Positions 32,678 to 43,550 of a stretch of 64,000 nt of DNA are shown piece by piece; the first letter of the stretch is position 1, and each line of letters begins with the position of its first letter. Origin of the DNA: Athripsodes cinereus (Eukaryota; Arthropoda; Insecta; Trichoptera; Leptoceridae). The notes under the pieces are model-generated. The model was not told where the DNA came from, made no database searches, and saw only the letters and a list, made by a program, of their open reading frames with translations. The stretch is from contig OX388319.1 in assembly GCA_947579605.1 (NCBI GenBank), positions 23,139,447 to 23,203,446 on the forward strand, read 5' to 3'. The position numbers and the translations under genes were made by a program.

Positions 32678-33200
32678 TGTGGTGTTCTCACTTTGGCGAA
32701 TATCGCTAGGGCACCAAAATATCGCCAGCCATTTGAACCGTGTGAACAAAATGACAGCTAGTCTGAAACGATAAAAACCAGTAGAAACGATATCGTCTCG
32801 AGTTGACCACCTTCCAACTTTCTCGGCCGATTGAACGATTTGCACATGCGCAGATATGCGCGGCGTTTGTATCTATGGTAAAAGCTTTATAACCTATAAA
32901 TTTTATAATGTTTCCCGCTTCGTGACAGCTGTTATCTTTTTTGTTGGTTTGTGGCGTTTGTTTCCTTAGTTAAAAGGCGCCTTATAACCTCTACTATAAC
33001 ATTTTCGACTAAAAATAAACACTTCGCGATCTCCATCTCGACGCCATTTTGAAAACAGTGTCAAAATCAAAGCGCATCTGACAGATCGTTTCTATATCGG
33101 TGGACTTGTGTGAACAGGTGTGACGATCAATGGGCGTACGACGAATTTTGTTTTTTCGCCTGGCGTTATATTTTGAAATTCGGCAAATGTGAACACCCCA
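32678..33200 (-). mobile_element. H1 MITE, copy 5 (523 bp)
   Basis: TGTGGTGTTCTCACTTTGGC start and GTGAACACCCCA end, TTA at 32675-32677 and 33201-33203. The right subterminal gcgaat repeat is shortened. The MADVE coding start has a small deletion (gacgccattttgaaaac). Confidence 0.9.
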
Positions 33201-33394
33201 TTATGCAGTAATGCAATACAGCGTTGAATTAAATAATGACAGCCGACGATTATACCATGAACTATGTAGGTATTTGTTAAAAAAAATCAAGAAAAATGCC
33301 TTTCTTAAAATTAATTTTATTTCTCTTTATTTTGAGTAAACAAACAGTTAAAATATTTAACAATATTCATAAAAAAATTATTCATTCATACCAT

Positions 33395-33850
33395 CACAGC
33401 ATTTCCCATTCACGAGTAGTCAGTAGTTCACTATGTCTGTGTTTAGATTGTAGAATTCCATAATGAATAAAAAAACAAATGTTTTTTTTACAATATTGTA
33501 TGTGTCCTTATAAGACGAAAGACGTCACCAAAGTAATAAAAAATATAGTAAAAACGTTTTGAACATGTTTTTTTTATTTCAGTAGTCAGTAGACTGACTA
33601 ACTGCATGTTATAATAATAATAATAATAAACGGAGAGTATTTAAAGCGCCATCTTTGTGTCATAGCACCTCGAGGACGCTATATAAATATGTATGTCGCC
33701 CTCTCCGAACCAAAAATATTAAGAATTGCTGAATTAAATATGTTAAGTGTTTTAAAGGGATGTTTTACGGATACATGTTTTTTGCAGGACACTAAAAAAC
33801 TTGCAAAAAAGAGTGGGAGACCTATTCTTCATACATTAAAAACCAACGAA
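33395..33850 (-). repeat. Scattered TAG-tail fragments
   Basis: Pieces in family order with insertions between them: 33395-33432 (accatcacagcatttccc), 33580-33608 (agtcagtagactgactaact), 33690-33712 (tcgccctctccgaacc), 33783-33835 (gcaggacactaaaaaacttg, gagtgggagacctattc). A (TAA)n run lies at 33610-33630. Confidence 0.55.
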
Positions 33851-35198
33851 ATTGTGTATAATGGAACATAAAAAAGAAGTCATATTTAGTTGACAGTTCA
33901 ACTTTGTGTTTATTCATATCAACTTAATTTCTATGTCAAACAAAAAAAACTACGATTGTCTCAGCCATTTATCGCAAGTAATGCATCGGGGAGCAAGAAG
34001 AGATGAAAGGGAGAGTGAATAAAAAGAAGCAAAGGATCCAACCTTAGCAAGCTCCGAAGAAACCGTTAGCGGTCAATGTTTAAATCAATGTCATTGAAGT
34101 AGAAGACATTATTAAGTATTTCAATTCTTCAGAAGCGTGTGAATAAGCTTTAATAAGATTGCGTGTGTAACAATAACACGTTCTAATCTAAGAAAAGGTT
34201 TTAGGTTGATTAGAAGAAATCAAAAAGTGAAATAGGACATACGTAGATATTATTATTATGACCATGTGTATGTTAACTACCTTTATATGCTTACAACGCA
34301 CGTACCTTATAATATTATAAACCATAGATTCTAGAGCATTATTAGTTCACAGACCTCTGAACAATCGTTTAATTTCGAAACAATTTTACATTCTTTCTTG
34401 AGTATTTTCAGGTTTGCAGCCACGTTTATGGTGATATTTATCAACATTAAATTTACCTTTTTTGAGATGATTTGAACATGTTAAGCTAATTAATAGTGAA
34501 GAAAGTTTATTTGATAATTAGAAAGGATACAATAAAACAAAAATATCATAAAACCCCGTTGCATCATTTGGATTAAATTCTGAAGAACTGTATATATGAC
34601 GAACTTTAAAAATGAAAAAAGAGTTCAAATGCAAACTATTCAATATATAAATAATATTTAAATATAAAAGAAGTGCGGTAAAATAGCATTGAAGCGGGTA
34701 GCTTCACACACCTAGAATTCAGACCCAATATAGACTGGAATAAAACGGTTTCTCTGAAATTGCTGGAAGACTCTGTAAAATTCATTTTATATAATAGACG
34801 TGAATATTGATATTAGATGTCGTAAAGTGCCCTTGAGGTAATATTATCATAGAACGACGCTATACGAGTATAAGTTGTCAAACTATTTTTATTATAACTG
34901 CCCTCCCCCTTAAAAAAAGCTCAGGGTAGTACACCTTAGTATGAATGTAGCATACGCTATACGCAAAGGGTATGTAATCACAGGGTTTATATTATTAGAC
35001 TTTCACCTTTATTTCACACCTTTTAATAAAAGCGTTTCATGGCGTTCTTGCGTTCAGCATCATCGTTAAAATCATGAAAAGACGACATTACGTAGAACAT
35101 AAAACATGTTCATAAAATAATCCCGAGATCTAATAAACGGAGAATAATGAAGACAATTTTCAACAGTGACAAAATTCTTAGAAACACGACAGTATCTA
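33851..35198. other. Unassigned AT-rich sequence
   Basis: ccctcccccttaaaaaaag at 34903-34921 is the complement of a gggggagggcagtt block also present at 53573, just before Tail-D. No coding motif. Confidence 0.4.
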
Positions 35199-35468
35199 CT
35201 ATATATCTAATAAAGCATAACAACCACCACAAGTGGGGAAGACAGTGATAATAAGGTTAAATGACTTGACTTTGGCACTGTTCTTAGACCGTCTCAAGAG
35301 CGCCAGTAAATAGCGCAGTCTTTCATTTGCTTCTAAAGGTTGTTGTTGTCGTGATAAACGGTTACACAGGACAGATTCGGCAACAACATAAACCCTTTCA
35401 AAGAAATTAGATTTACCAGCTCTGTTAGGGTCAGTAAGTCTATGTAAGACCAATGCCGAGTAGTGCAA
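35199..35468 (-). other. 89-codon open frame, unrecognised
   Basis: The frame includes LTDPNRAGKSNFFERVYVVA and ANERLRYLLALLRRSKNSAK. Composition is less AT-rich than the surroundings and there is no stop, so it may be an old coding remnant. ttagaccgtctcaagagcg within it recurs at about 41940 (complement) and resembles 58185-58235 next to LINE-B, which argues for a repeat rather than a host gene. Confidence 0.3.
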
Positions 35469-35683
35469 AGGTCAAAGGGGCATAGTTCCGAATGCCACGA
35501 TGGCTCCATTTTGTGAACTATCTATTACATGTAATAAACGTACCTACACGTTAGAAAAAAAAATAAAAGTATGTGAATCGAAAGTGAGTATTAAATAACA
35601 TACCTTATCACCCCTGTCTAAAAGTAAGGTTTATGTAGTTTAAATCCCTACTGACGTTAATAGATAGATAGGTTATCTGTCGA

Positions 35684-35845
35684 CAGAGGTGGTCGGTAAT
35701 CTGATGGGAGACAAACGGGAGTCCCGAGTTCGATTCCTTCCGCTGCCGATAAACTTCACTTTCACAACACAAACATATTGCTTACTTTTATGGTGTCTGA
35801 GTGTGTTTGGGTTTATTCCAAATCCAGATTCAAAAAAAAATTATT
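35684..35845 (+). mobile_element. SINE-A-related tRNA SINE, variant
   Basis: ggtggtcggtaatctgatgg and gggagtcccgagttcgattc (B box), then ctgccgataaacttcacttt, cacaacacaaacatattgct and gtttgggtttattccaaatc. The body matches SINE-A but the tRNA head differs, which suggests a subfamily. Confidence 0.7.
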
Positions 35846-36224
35846 GAAAAAATGTTGGTAGCTGTGGAAATGTTATTGACTAATACCATCCACGTGATTT
35901 CCTTTTTACGTTTTTTTTTATAAAAGACTCCATTTTATTTTTTATCCAAAAACATTTTCATATTACATTTTGCTCTCAAAAACAATTCAGTTATCCATAA
36001 TATAAAATAAAGAACAATATCAAAAAACATGTAACTAATGCTCCTGATATTATTGTACCTGGCAAAAAATAAAAGAAAACCAACATAATAATGGTTATTA
36101 CTGTATTCAACCTTTAGGTGTTAGGAGTTAAAAACCTTTCACGAAACCAGGAGCTATTATATTTACATATAGGTGTATATTTATTTTTTGTGTGATCACA
36201 TTTATTTTTTGTGTGATGTGTGAT
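35846..36224. other. Unassigned AT-rich sequence
   Basis: tattttttgtgtgatcacat and tattttttgtgtgatgtgtg form a small tandem duplication near 36181-36225. Confidence 0.45.
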
Positions 36225-36248
36225 ATGTATCAAATCTCATTTTCTGTT

Positions 36249-36373
36249 CATGGTGCTCGGTGTTGGAATAATCTGCCTTCCAGAATAAGATTGCTCCTCA
36301 CTCTTCACGCTTTCAAACAAGTGGTCAACGACTACTTTTTTGCCGGGTGCAGCTATTTTTTTAATATTTAATA
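36249..36373 (+). pseudogene. LINE (CR1/Jockey-like) ORF2 C-terminal end
   Basis: Plus-strand frame HGARCWNNLPSRIRLLLTLH then AFKQVVNDYFFAGCSYFF and a stop at about 36373. GAR.WN.LP..IR....L..FK..V...F is the terminal motif of CR1/Jockey-like RTs. No stop within this short piece. AT-rich 3' UTR follows. Confidence 0.75.
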
Positions 36374-36385
36374 AATTCGATTATT

Positions 36386-37124
36386 CATTGCAATATTACA
36401 TCTCAAATTTATTCAATACAAGCGGTCCGCACCGGTTTCGCACGGGTAGATAGGTATTTAAAAAAAAAATAGTTTTAGTAAGGATCTCTATTCTTTTGAA
36501 TATGTAATATAGCCTTTGTCACCCGGGGATAGTGTAGCTTTCCAATAGTGAAAAAAAAAACAAATCGGTTCAGTAATTTTGGAGCATATTCAATACAAAC
36601 AATCGAATCTTTCCTCTTTATAATATTATTAAATATTAAAACGTTTAAAAAATCAATACATTAATCATCAACGATGCATCTACTCGTATTAGATACAACT
36701 CAAAAAAGACAAGACGCTGTTTGCTCCTCACTGAAATACATACATTCTGAATGTTTAATTTATTAACACTTAATTTTTTCCCTTTTAAAATTACTTTTAA
36801 AAGCTGTTATCGTGTATTGATTAAAAGCACATAGCTCGAGGTAAATAGGAGTGAAAATGTTTACATCTACAGCTTATCAAAATGTGATTAAAGTAATTTT
36901 GGTTGAAACATTATATGAAATAAAAAAGTGATAAAAATTAAATAAATTTTACCTACTTACCGTCATCTGCAATCTTTCCAAGTAAATAATATTTATTTAT
37001 TTATTTAAATAAACACATCACTAAACTTGACACATTATAATACGAAACAAAAAATACAAAGAAATGTATCGGGCTTGACTGTGTAGAAAATTTATTTCAA
37101 TTAAAACAAATATATTTTAAACAA
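36386..37124. other. Unassigned AT-rich sequence
   Basis: Nothing recognised. Confidence 0.35.
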
Positions 37125-37255
37125 TCCAGCAGTGATGAGGTTTGCCAGATATCTTGAATGTTTTAAAATTTATTTGCACGGTGAGAATAACTTGTATGAT
37201 TACTGCCTACAGTAGTCTACTGGATACACTATTTACAAAAGATATCGTAATGGTA
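37125..37255 (+). repeat. TAG-tail repeat, degraded 3' half
   Basis: agcagtgatgaggtttgcca, tcttgaatgtttt, gcacggtgagaataactt, gtaatggtac. Confidence 0.6.
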
Positions 37256-37425
37256 CCTATATGTTTTATACTTTGCGAGTCGTACATCTTTCAACAAAAT
37301 GAAAAAGCTTTCTTATAATGATGACATAAATTTGAATCTCGGAAAGAATAATCAAATGTTATCTTTGATGATCTTCGATGAGTTCTGAGGTATGTACCCT
37401 CAAGGTTTTAATAACTAACCGCTAG

Positions 37426-37596
37426 GAGGCGTTTGAAATGTGGATTCATTGAAGAATTTTGAGAATATCCTGGACTGACATGATAAGTAACGCTGTTGAA
37501 GTGTTGTACAGAGCAAATGCTCAGAAAAAAATATTCACAACAATTAAGCTCCGTAAAATTTCGTATTTTGGTCACATAATGAGAAGAATAGATCAC
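37426..37596 (+). pseudogene. LINE RT fragment (EAFEMW / SYFGHIMRR)
   Basis: Plus-strand frame EAFEMWIH, stop, RILRISWTDMISNAVEVLYR, ANAQKKIFTTIKLRKISYFG then HIMRRIDH. This is the thumb-to-C-terminal region of another non-LTR family (compare AFEMWCYRRMLRISWTDK as I recall it from insect LINEs). One TGA is consistent with CGA to TGA. Cut off by the TAG-tail copy starting at about 37597. Confidence 0.85.
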
Positions 37597-37735
37597 TGCA
37601 TTTCCCACTAGTGGGGAAGCCAGCGTATTCACAGAATGTAATAAACAATAATAAACAAACAATGTGTCTTCTTCATGCCAATAAAACATAAGACAATCAG
37701 AATGGGTGACAAACCTCATCACTGAACATAAGAAA
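37597..37735 (-). repeat. TAG-tail repeat inserted at the LINE fragment
   Basis: cactgcatttcccactagtg, gggaagccagcg, cttcttcatgccaataaaac, gggtgacaaacctcatcac. No triplet tail remains. Confidence 0.7.
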
Positions 37736-37984
37736 TTTGTATTTTGGACATCAAAAAATGCGAACATTTACCAAAGAAAATAAAAAGAATTCTAGAATAA
37801 ACACTGAAAACGGTATATTAAATATTCAAGACTTTCAAGTGTAACTTTGTGAAAATTAATTATCAAAGATTATTATTATAAAAACACTGTTCAACATCGC
37901 CTTTTGGTAATCTCTGTTAACATATTTTTGTATATTAATTATATGTTTTGATGCCAATAAATTTTATTTACTTATTTAAAACCA

Positions 37985-38340
37985 CAATAAAAAAAAAAAC
38001 ACTTTTATTTTGTACTTCCATAGTAACTTTAGTGATCGAGAGCCCGCTTTCAGAAGCTTACAGCTCTTATCTTCAGGTTAACGTAACTTTACTACTACTA
38101 CCATACCACAAATGGGGTAACTAGCAGACCAGCTGCATATAATAAACATGCAAACTGCCCTCTCCGTGCCACTACAAAATCAAGACATTCATGGGTGGCA
38201 AACATCATCGCTAAAGCTAAGATGTAAAATGTCTTATATTTTTCGAACACCTGCCTTTTACAGGACACTCAAAAACTTACGGAGAAGAGTGGGAGACCAA
38301 TTTTCTTAACATTACCTAACCTCACGTTAGCCTAATGATG
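37985..38340. mobile_element. Foldback element split by a TAG-tail copy
   Basis: Family: a palindrome with arms gtacttccacagtgacttta, gtgatcgcgagccggctttc, agaagcttacagctcctatc, atcaggctaacgt. Left arm here is 37985-38080. A short right-arm start (cacgttagcctaatgatgat) lies at 38322-38341. A TAG-tail repeat occupies the centre. Confidence 0.6.
38089..38308 (-). repeat. TAG-tail repeat, nearly full length
   Basis: tactactactaccataccac start (tail in complement), caaatggggtaactagcaga, cctctccgtgccac, ttttcgaacacctgcctttt, gagaagagtgggagaccaat. One of the most complete minus copies. Confidence 0.85.
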
Positions 38341-38645
38341 ATAGTATTATAAAACATAATACTTTAGAGTTATTTGAAATATTAAAAAAATACCAAAAAC
38401 TTATTTACATCACGCGGACACAGTCAAACCCGAATACGTTGAACATAAAAATATTTCAATAAAACACATCACAAGAAATAAAACGCACATTAAATCAAAT
38501 AGTTCTTTTACTAATGAATAAACGAGAGCACAAAACACATGCATGTATGTCTAGTTGCAAAACCAAAATAATGCCAATATTGTTGCTATATTATGTTAGT
38601 AATTACGAGTGCTAATGTTAAAAATGTCACATTAGCAAAACGACA

Positions 38646-39180
38646 TTGATACACAGACTAGAAACCAATGCGGAAAATTTGCGAAAATGTATTGGACCAT
38701 ATTGGGCCAATTCAATTTCATCTCAATTAGTCTCAAACAAGCGTTGGTCAAGAAAGGTTACTCTTCATCTCACATATTGTCGGATGCACAGCGTCACACT
38801 ACATCAATGGAGTGTCGCAAACTTCCCATTATTATTTCGCGGACTTGAGATGGATGCTCCATTAAACGACGCCGAATAAATCATCCAACATACATTATGC
38901 GTAAGTGTGGTGCTGACCAAACAACAAACCATATGTCCCGATACTTAAACGACGGCGGGTTGTGAGCACTTAAGTTTAGAGTCGGATGATGCGATTTCAT
39001 AGCTACGGGATTTTGATTTACGAATTTGATGGATGCAACTCATAAGTAGAAAAAAAGAAGCAGATCTCTCACAGGTCCTCGCAGCCAAACTCAAAACCAT
39101 ACACAGGACACTACACAAATCACAATATGGTTCATTGTCTGGAGTCATGAACCGCATTCACACTCAAGACTAGAGGACAA
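38646..39180 (+). pseudogene. Possible LINE C-terminal remnant
   Basis: A 77-codon frame (38646-38879), then on the plus strand CGADQTTNHM near 38920, resembling the C-x-CGxxxQTxxH zinc-knuckle-like end of some Jockey/CR1-type RTs. Frames are broken and the assignment is weak. Confidence 0.35.
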
Positions 39181-39344
39181 ACCCCTTCGGTGCATATGGT
39201 CTAGTATTAATGTCGTTGCATTAACACTGCAGCATGTCATTGTATATAATTATTTTTTATATTAATGTCAAGTGACGCTACGAAATGTTTAAATGAAAAA
39301 CTGTTTCAAAAATCACCTAATAAGGTTTTCAGTATTGGCAACAG

Positions 39345-39415
39345 ACTACGTGGAGTCCCCGGTAAAGAATAGTTTTCTTTCTCTTTTCTGTAAGTTTTGA
39401 GTGTTCAGAAAAAGG
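39345..39415 (+). repeat. TAG-tail repeat, 5' fragment
   Basis: acgtggagtccccggtaaag, cttttctgtaagttttgagt. Confidence 0.6.
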
Positions 39416-39444
39416 AAACAGACTGATGCAATAATGGATATTTT

Positions 39445-39690
39445 TCGACCGACGCGACGGTGCTTGGTGGAAATTCATGTCAAATTAATAACAAATATAA
39501 CACTTGTTTCGTACTTCCATTGTCACTGTTGTGTTGCTATCCAATAATATACTATATTTATTCGTCACCAACTTGTAATTTCTTTTCTTTACGCTAGCCT
39601 GATGATGGGAGCGGAAGTTCTTTGAAAGCCGGCTCGCAACCAATGAAATTACAGTGGATGTACCAAAAAAGTGTTTTTATTTATAATTAA
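39445..39690. mobile_element. Foldback family copy
   Basis: cgaccgacgcgacggtgctt then ggtggaaattcatg; left arm ttgtttcgtacttccattgt; right arm agcctgatgatgggagcgga, agttctttgaaagccggctc, gcaaccaatgaaattacagt, ggatgtaccaaaaaagtgtt. The two arms are partly complementary and the left arm is shortened. Confidence 0.6.
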
Positions 39691-40659
39691 GACCGATGAT
39701 AATGTTTTTATCGAATTGTATAGGAGCTAAGATTGAAACGTTGTGAGCTGTTGTGTTTTTTGTTAAACGTAGAAGAATCATTATTCGATTAAAGTATAAA
39801 AAACCAATCACGTGTCACACAGTAAGTAAATGTAGTACAATATACGTAGTCTTATTTTACAGTACTAGTGAAGTTACACCCCGTATTTGCTCAGGAAATA
39901 AGTGTGAGAGTGGTACATAGTAACGCCACAACGCCCGGTGGCAATATTGTGTACTACATATTATATTAATGACGTATTGAGCAAATACCTTACTATTGAT
40001 TCTGCACAGGGCATTGTGGTGTAGTTTTGCTCTTATTTTAGCGCTGCTCTAGCCAGCGGGAACGTAGTTTTAGATATAGGTATGTTACGTAAGTAGGTAC
40101 TTCCTGGAGAAAAGAGCAATAAAGTGGGATTTTTTTCAAATTGCAACGCCATGTTTCAAATATAATTACCAATCGTATAAATTAGGGACAATTAAATATA
40201 TTTTATTATTTCCATCGTGAAATATATTTAACACAATTAAATGATAATGTTGTGTGATGACGAAACACGAAGACAAATATTTTCAATTCCCATATAAATT
40301 TGATGACATGGTCTCATATAAACTCAATATCTCCGTTATTAAATAAAATATTTGAAATATTTTGATCCTAAAACGTGTCCAAAAGATGAGACTATGCAAA
40401 GAGTAAATTATTTTACATCTATCTTATCCAATAAGCATGTCCAGTGAGGACATACATACATACACATATACGAACTGACTAAAATATTTCTATGCTGAAT
40501 ATTATCACATAAACAAAAAGATCCCCTTTCTCCAATATTATTATAATAATACAATTAGATAAGACAAACACGTGAATTCACTTCAATACAAAAACTGAAT
40601 TTTCACTAGATGTATACCTAAATATAATATTATCGATATTTTCTACAACTGTACCGTTA
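39691..40659. other. Unassigned AT-rich sequence
   Basis: About 970 bp with no recognised motif. Confidence 0.35.
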
Positions 40660-40862
40660 CCTACGGCATATCCTGCAAGTGGGGTAGCCAGCAGATCAGA
40701 TACATGTAATAAATATTCAGACTATCTTCTTCGTGCCAACAAAACTGAAGACATTCAGGATTGGTGACAAAAATCATAGCATTTTTTTCCAACACCCATC
40801 TTTTACAGGACACTCAAAAACTGACGAAAAAGAGTGAAAAACCAATTCTTTGCCGGGTGCTC
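40660..40862 (-). repeat. TAG-tail repeat, nearly full length without triplet tail
   Basis: ggcatatcctgcaagtgggg, tagccagcagatcag, cttcttcgtgccaacaaaac, ttttacaggacactcaaaaa, accaattctttgccgggtgc. Overlapping short frames are shadows. Confidence 0.85.
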
Positions 40863-40894
40863 TACGGAATCCAATTTCGGTAAACCTAGTTTTC

Positions 40895-41005
40895 ACACCT
40901 ACGTAAGTGAAGATATAGTGCACTTCAACCAGCTTAAGCCGATTCATTTGCATCGGAACACTTTCTTGTTTCCTTGTAGAGTAGTTTTGCCTCACAAACA
41001 CTGGG
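40895..41005 (+). repeat. One-arm relative of the 12.8-13.2 kb inverted repeat
   Basis: aaccagcttaagccgattca then gcatcggaacactttcttgtttcc matches 13058-13110 (aaccagcctaagtcgaatcg, gcatcggaacacctttcctg). Only one arm is present. Confidence 0.5.
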
Positions 41006-41134
41006 GTAGATTGCCTATTTGAAAAAAAGAGAGTTTGTACACTCTAATAGCTACACAAATGATGTGTCTATATATTTTTTTAATTTTGCATGTACGCAAT
41101 GATTTTAGCTCTAAAACAAATAAATAAGTTTTTC

Positions 41135-41290
41135 GAGTTCATCGGAAGCCTGGAGGTAGAGTCTAGGTCTCGTGAACAAAGGATCCGTGGTTTGATCCCA
41201 GGTGTCGGCAAACTACCCTTTCACGACTCAAACTTCTAGCTTACTGTGAAAGATGTATAAGATTGTATTTGGGTTATTTCTAGAAATCTG
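41135..41290 (+). mobile_element. SINE-A, nearly full length
   Basis: gagttcatcggaagcctgga, ggatccgtggtttgatccca (B box), ggtgtcggcaaactaccctt, agcttactgtgaaagatgta, and gtatttgggttatttctaga. Confidence 0.85.
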
Positions 41291-41334
41291 ATGTGCATTA
41301 GTGACTGACGATGATGTTAAAGTCGCTACATAAA

Positions 41335-41380
41335 AATTAGGTCACACACTCTTTTCTGTAAGTTTTCGAGTGTACTAGAC
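41335..41380 (+). repeat. TAG-tail 5' scrap
   Basis: acacactcttttctgtaagt, tttcgagtgt only. Confidence 0.4.
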
Positions 41381-41954
41381 AAACAGTACAATCTAACCAA
41401 TTATATAAATATTTATTGTCAATCTACTTAAAAAGTAAACATGTTATTCATGTGTGCTAATTTATTTGGCGTCAAAAAATATAATATTAGATATACGAAT
41501 TTCTAAAATTTATTACAAAAATAATAATCCATGGATTATATCTACAAAACAACTCAAATCATTTGACACTTGAGCATTAGATATTTGGTAAAATAATCTG
41601 TCAATACATTTTTTTAAATGATTTTTTTTCGCAACATCTGTTTATCTTCGAAGATCTTGGCAACCATTTTGACAAAAAGCAATAATGTAACGTGGAAACC
41701 ACAAGAAAATGTCGAGAAAAATAATACTTCAACATCAATAGCTTGATTTGAATAAATGTTTCACTCAAATGCCACTGAGAAATTAATATAAACAAACATG
41801 TTAAATGTGTTAACTGACAAATCAAGTAAAACTGAGTCATGCAATCATAATATAATTATCTATATAATAATATAAATTGCTTAACACGATTAAGTTGGAT
41901 GTTGACATTGAAAGCATAAGAATTGAGAGCTTAATTCAACGCCCTTGAGACGGT
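41381..41954. other. Unassigned AT-rich sequence
   Basis: Nothing recognised. The 79-codon minus frame (41601-41840) has no motif. Confidence 0.35.
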
Positions 41955-41961
41955 CTAAAGC

Positions 41962-42450
41962 AGCGGTCGTCAAACTGCTTTAATTGTGCGGTCCGCAAAG
42001 CTTATTTGTAAAATTTACAAATTTCAATTCACCACTGATCTAAATTATTCTTAAATTAATCAGAGCGGATTTGCAAAAATTCCAAATTCCTATACCATTT
42101 TGAAAATTTGGCGCTGGGAAGGTAAAAGTTTAAGCTTAGGGAAAATTGCAAAATTCTGATATTGACACCTAAAAAATATTAAGCCAAATAAAATAAATTT
42201 GGGAATCTGAGAAAATATTCTTTAACAAATCCAAAGAGATTTTAAAAGATTTCAAATTCCTATACCTATTTGAAAATTTGGCAACTTAGGGAGAAGTAGT
42301 TTTAAGAGCAAAGAAAGTCGATAAATTTTGAAAATCTAAAAAATGTCCTTTATTTTGAAAAAACGACAAAAATACCAAACCATACCCAATTCATACCTAA
42401 AGTGTTCTTAAATATTACTTTGTTTTATGAGGCCCTTGACCAGAAAATTG
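41962..42450. mobile_element. Possible hAT remnant with internal repeats
   Basis: gcagcggtcgtcaaactgct, ttaattgtgcggtccgca resembles the CAGNGGTNNNCAAACT terminus of some hAT elements. The interior has two copies (near 42078 and 42247) of aaattcctataccattttga; a third occurs at 48673. No reliable right terminus or TSD, so tentative. Confidence 0.35.
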
Positions 42451-42744
42451 TGACAACTGTTAGACTCAAGACTTTTATTTTATTTATTTATTGGATGGGT
42501 TGTGTATTACATTGCGAGCTATAAGATTTAATATACTCCCTCTGCTTTACTTTTCTGGTGTTTTCCAGTTAAAGCAAACCTCTATTCCCAAAGATCTTAT
42601 CAAGGTAAAGATTATCAAGGGTTCTAGAGTATGGAACGATTTCAGTATTTACATAGTGCCAAAATTCTTGGAAATGTTGTCAAGGTTGTAGTGTGGCTAA
42701 ATCATGAAATATTGAAAAAGTTAATTCGTTTAGTGAAGTTTTCG

Positions 42745-42973
42745 ACAAATAATAAATCTCTCACACTTTTCTGTAGATTTCGAGTATTCTTTACAATAAA
42801 GGTATACATAAAATATCTCGAATAAGAATATCTACAATTCAGTCATGAGGCATGCCACCCATCCTGAATGTCTTATTTTTTTATTGGCACTGAAAGGGCA
42901 ATTTGCTTATTTACAACTTGCAATTAGTCAGCTGGCAACTCCACTTGTGGAATGTGCCGTAATGGTATAGTAA
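42745..42973 (+). repeat. TAG-tail repeat, degraded but nearly full length
   Basis: aaatctctcacacttttctg, gaggcatgccacccatcctg then aatgtctt, ttggcactgaaagggcaatt, ccacttgtggaatgtgccgt, aatggtatagtaa. Confidence 0.75.
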
Positions 42974-43040
42974 AGCAGATGTTTAATTTTTGTCGCACTT
43001 AAACAACGACTTGTACCTACTACTACTACTACTACTACTA

Positions 43041-43180
43041 GTCAGCCATCTCTCCACTGCAGGATATAGGCCTCCTCCGAACACGTCCAAACGTCACGGT
43101 CCTGTGCCCTCTGTATCCATTTCCTTCCCGCGATTGGAGTAATGTCGTCAGTCTATCTCTTTTGTGGTCTGCTGATGCTT
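43041..43180 (-). pseudogene. LINE RT extreme C-terminus with (CTA)n tail
   Basis: Minus-strand RPQKR, stop, TDDITPIAGRKWIQRAQDRD then VWTCSEEAYILQWRDG and a stop. RW.DDI...AG..W...A.DR..W..LEEA...QW is the closing motif of an RTE-like RT family. A (CTA) run at 43018-43040 is its triplet tail in complement. Confidence 0.85.
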
Positions 43181-43309
43181 CTTTTGCTACTCCACCTATG
43201 TTATTATAATTCAGCTATAAAGCGTATCCCCAAAAACTCACTGTGTCATTATTTGTACATTTTCTTCTTCTTAATCTTTTATTAGACTCAAAGGTTTATT
43301 CATGTAGGA

Positions 43310-43550
43310 AGATCCACTTGAATGTGGAGGCCCAGCTGTCCTTCCATTGTTTTGGGGGTCTTCCTGATGAGCGTCGTCCCTCAGGAAGTCCATGTAGGAC
43401 AATATTTGGGATTCTGGTAATATTCATCCTCTGGACGTGTTCGTACTTAAATCTCCGCCGTTGTCTTCCCCATCTAACAACATCTTAGATCTCACACATC
43501 TCACGGATTGCAGTAGGTATTTATGACACGATCTCGTAGGGTTTTTCCAG
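43310..43550 (-). pseudogene. LINE RT C-terminal fragment (YEHVQRM)
   Basis: Minus-strand RRRFKYEHVQRMNITRIPNI then VLHGLPEGRRSSGRPPKQWK, DSWASTFKWIFLHE, stop. Upstream, LRDRVINT and REMCEI occur in shifted frames. Homologous in position to WFGHVERM..RGRPRTTW of LINE-A but a distinct family. Adjoins the preceding fragment in the same orientation. Confidence 0.8.

Noticed and set aside
41962..42450. Complete hAT element with 8-bp TSD
   Set aside because: Only the left end looks hAT-like; gtctaaag at the left and ttagactc at the candidate right flank are not direct repeats.
43243..43488. 81-codon plus-strand frame as a small secreted protein
   Set aside because: It is antisense to the LINE fragment with the YEHVQRM and GRPPKQWKD motifs, which explains the open frame.
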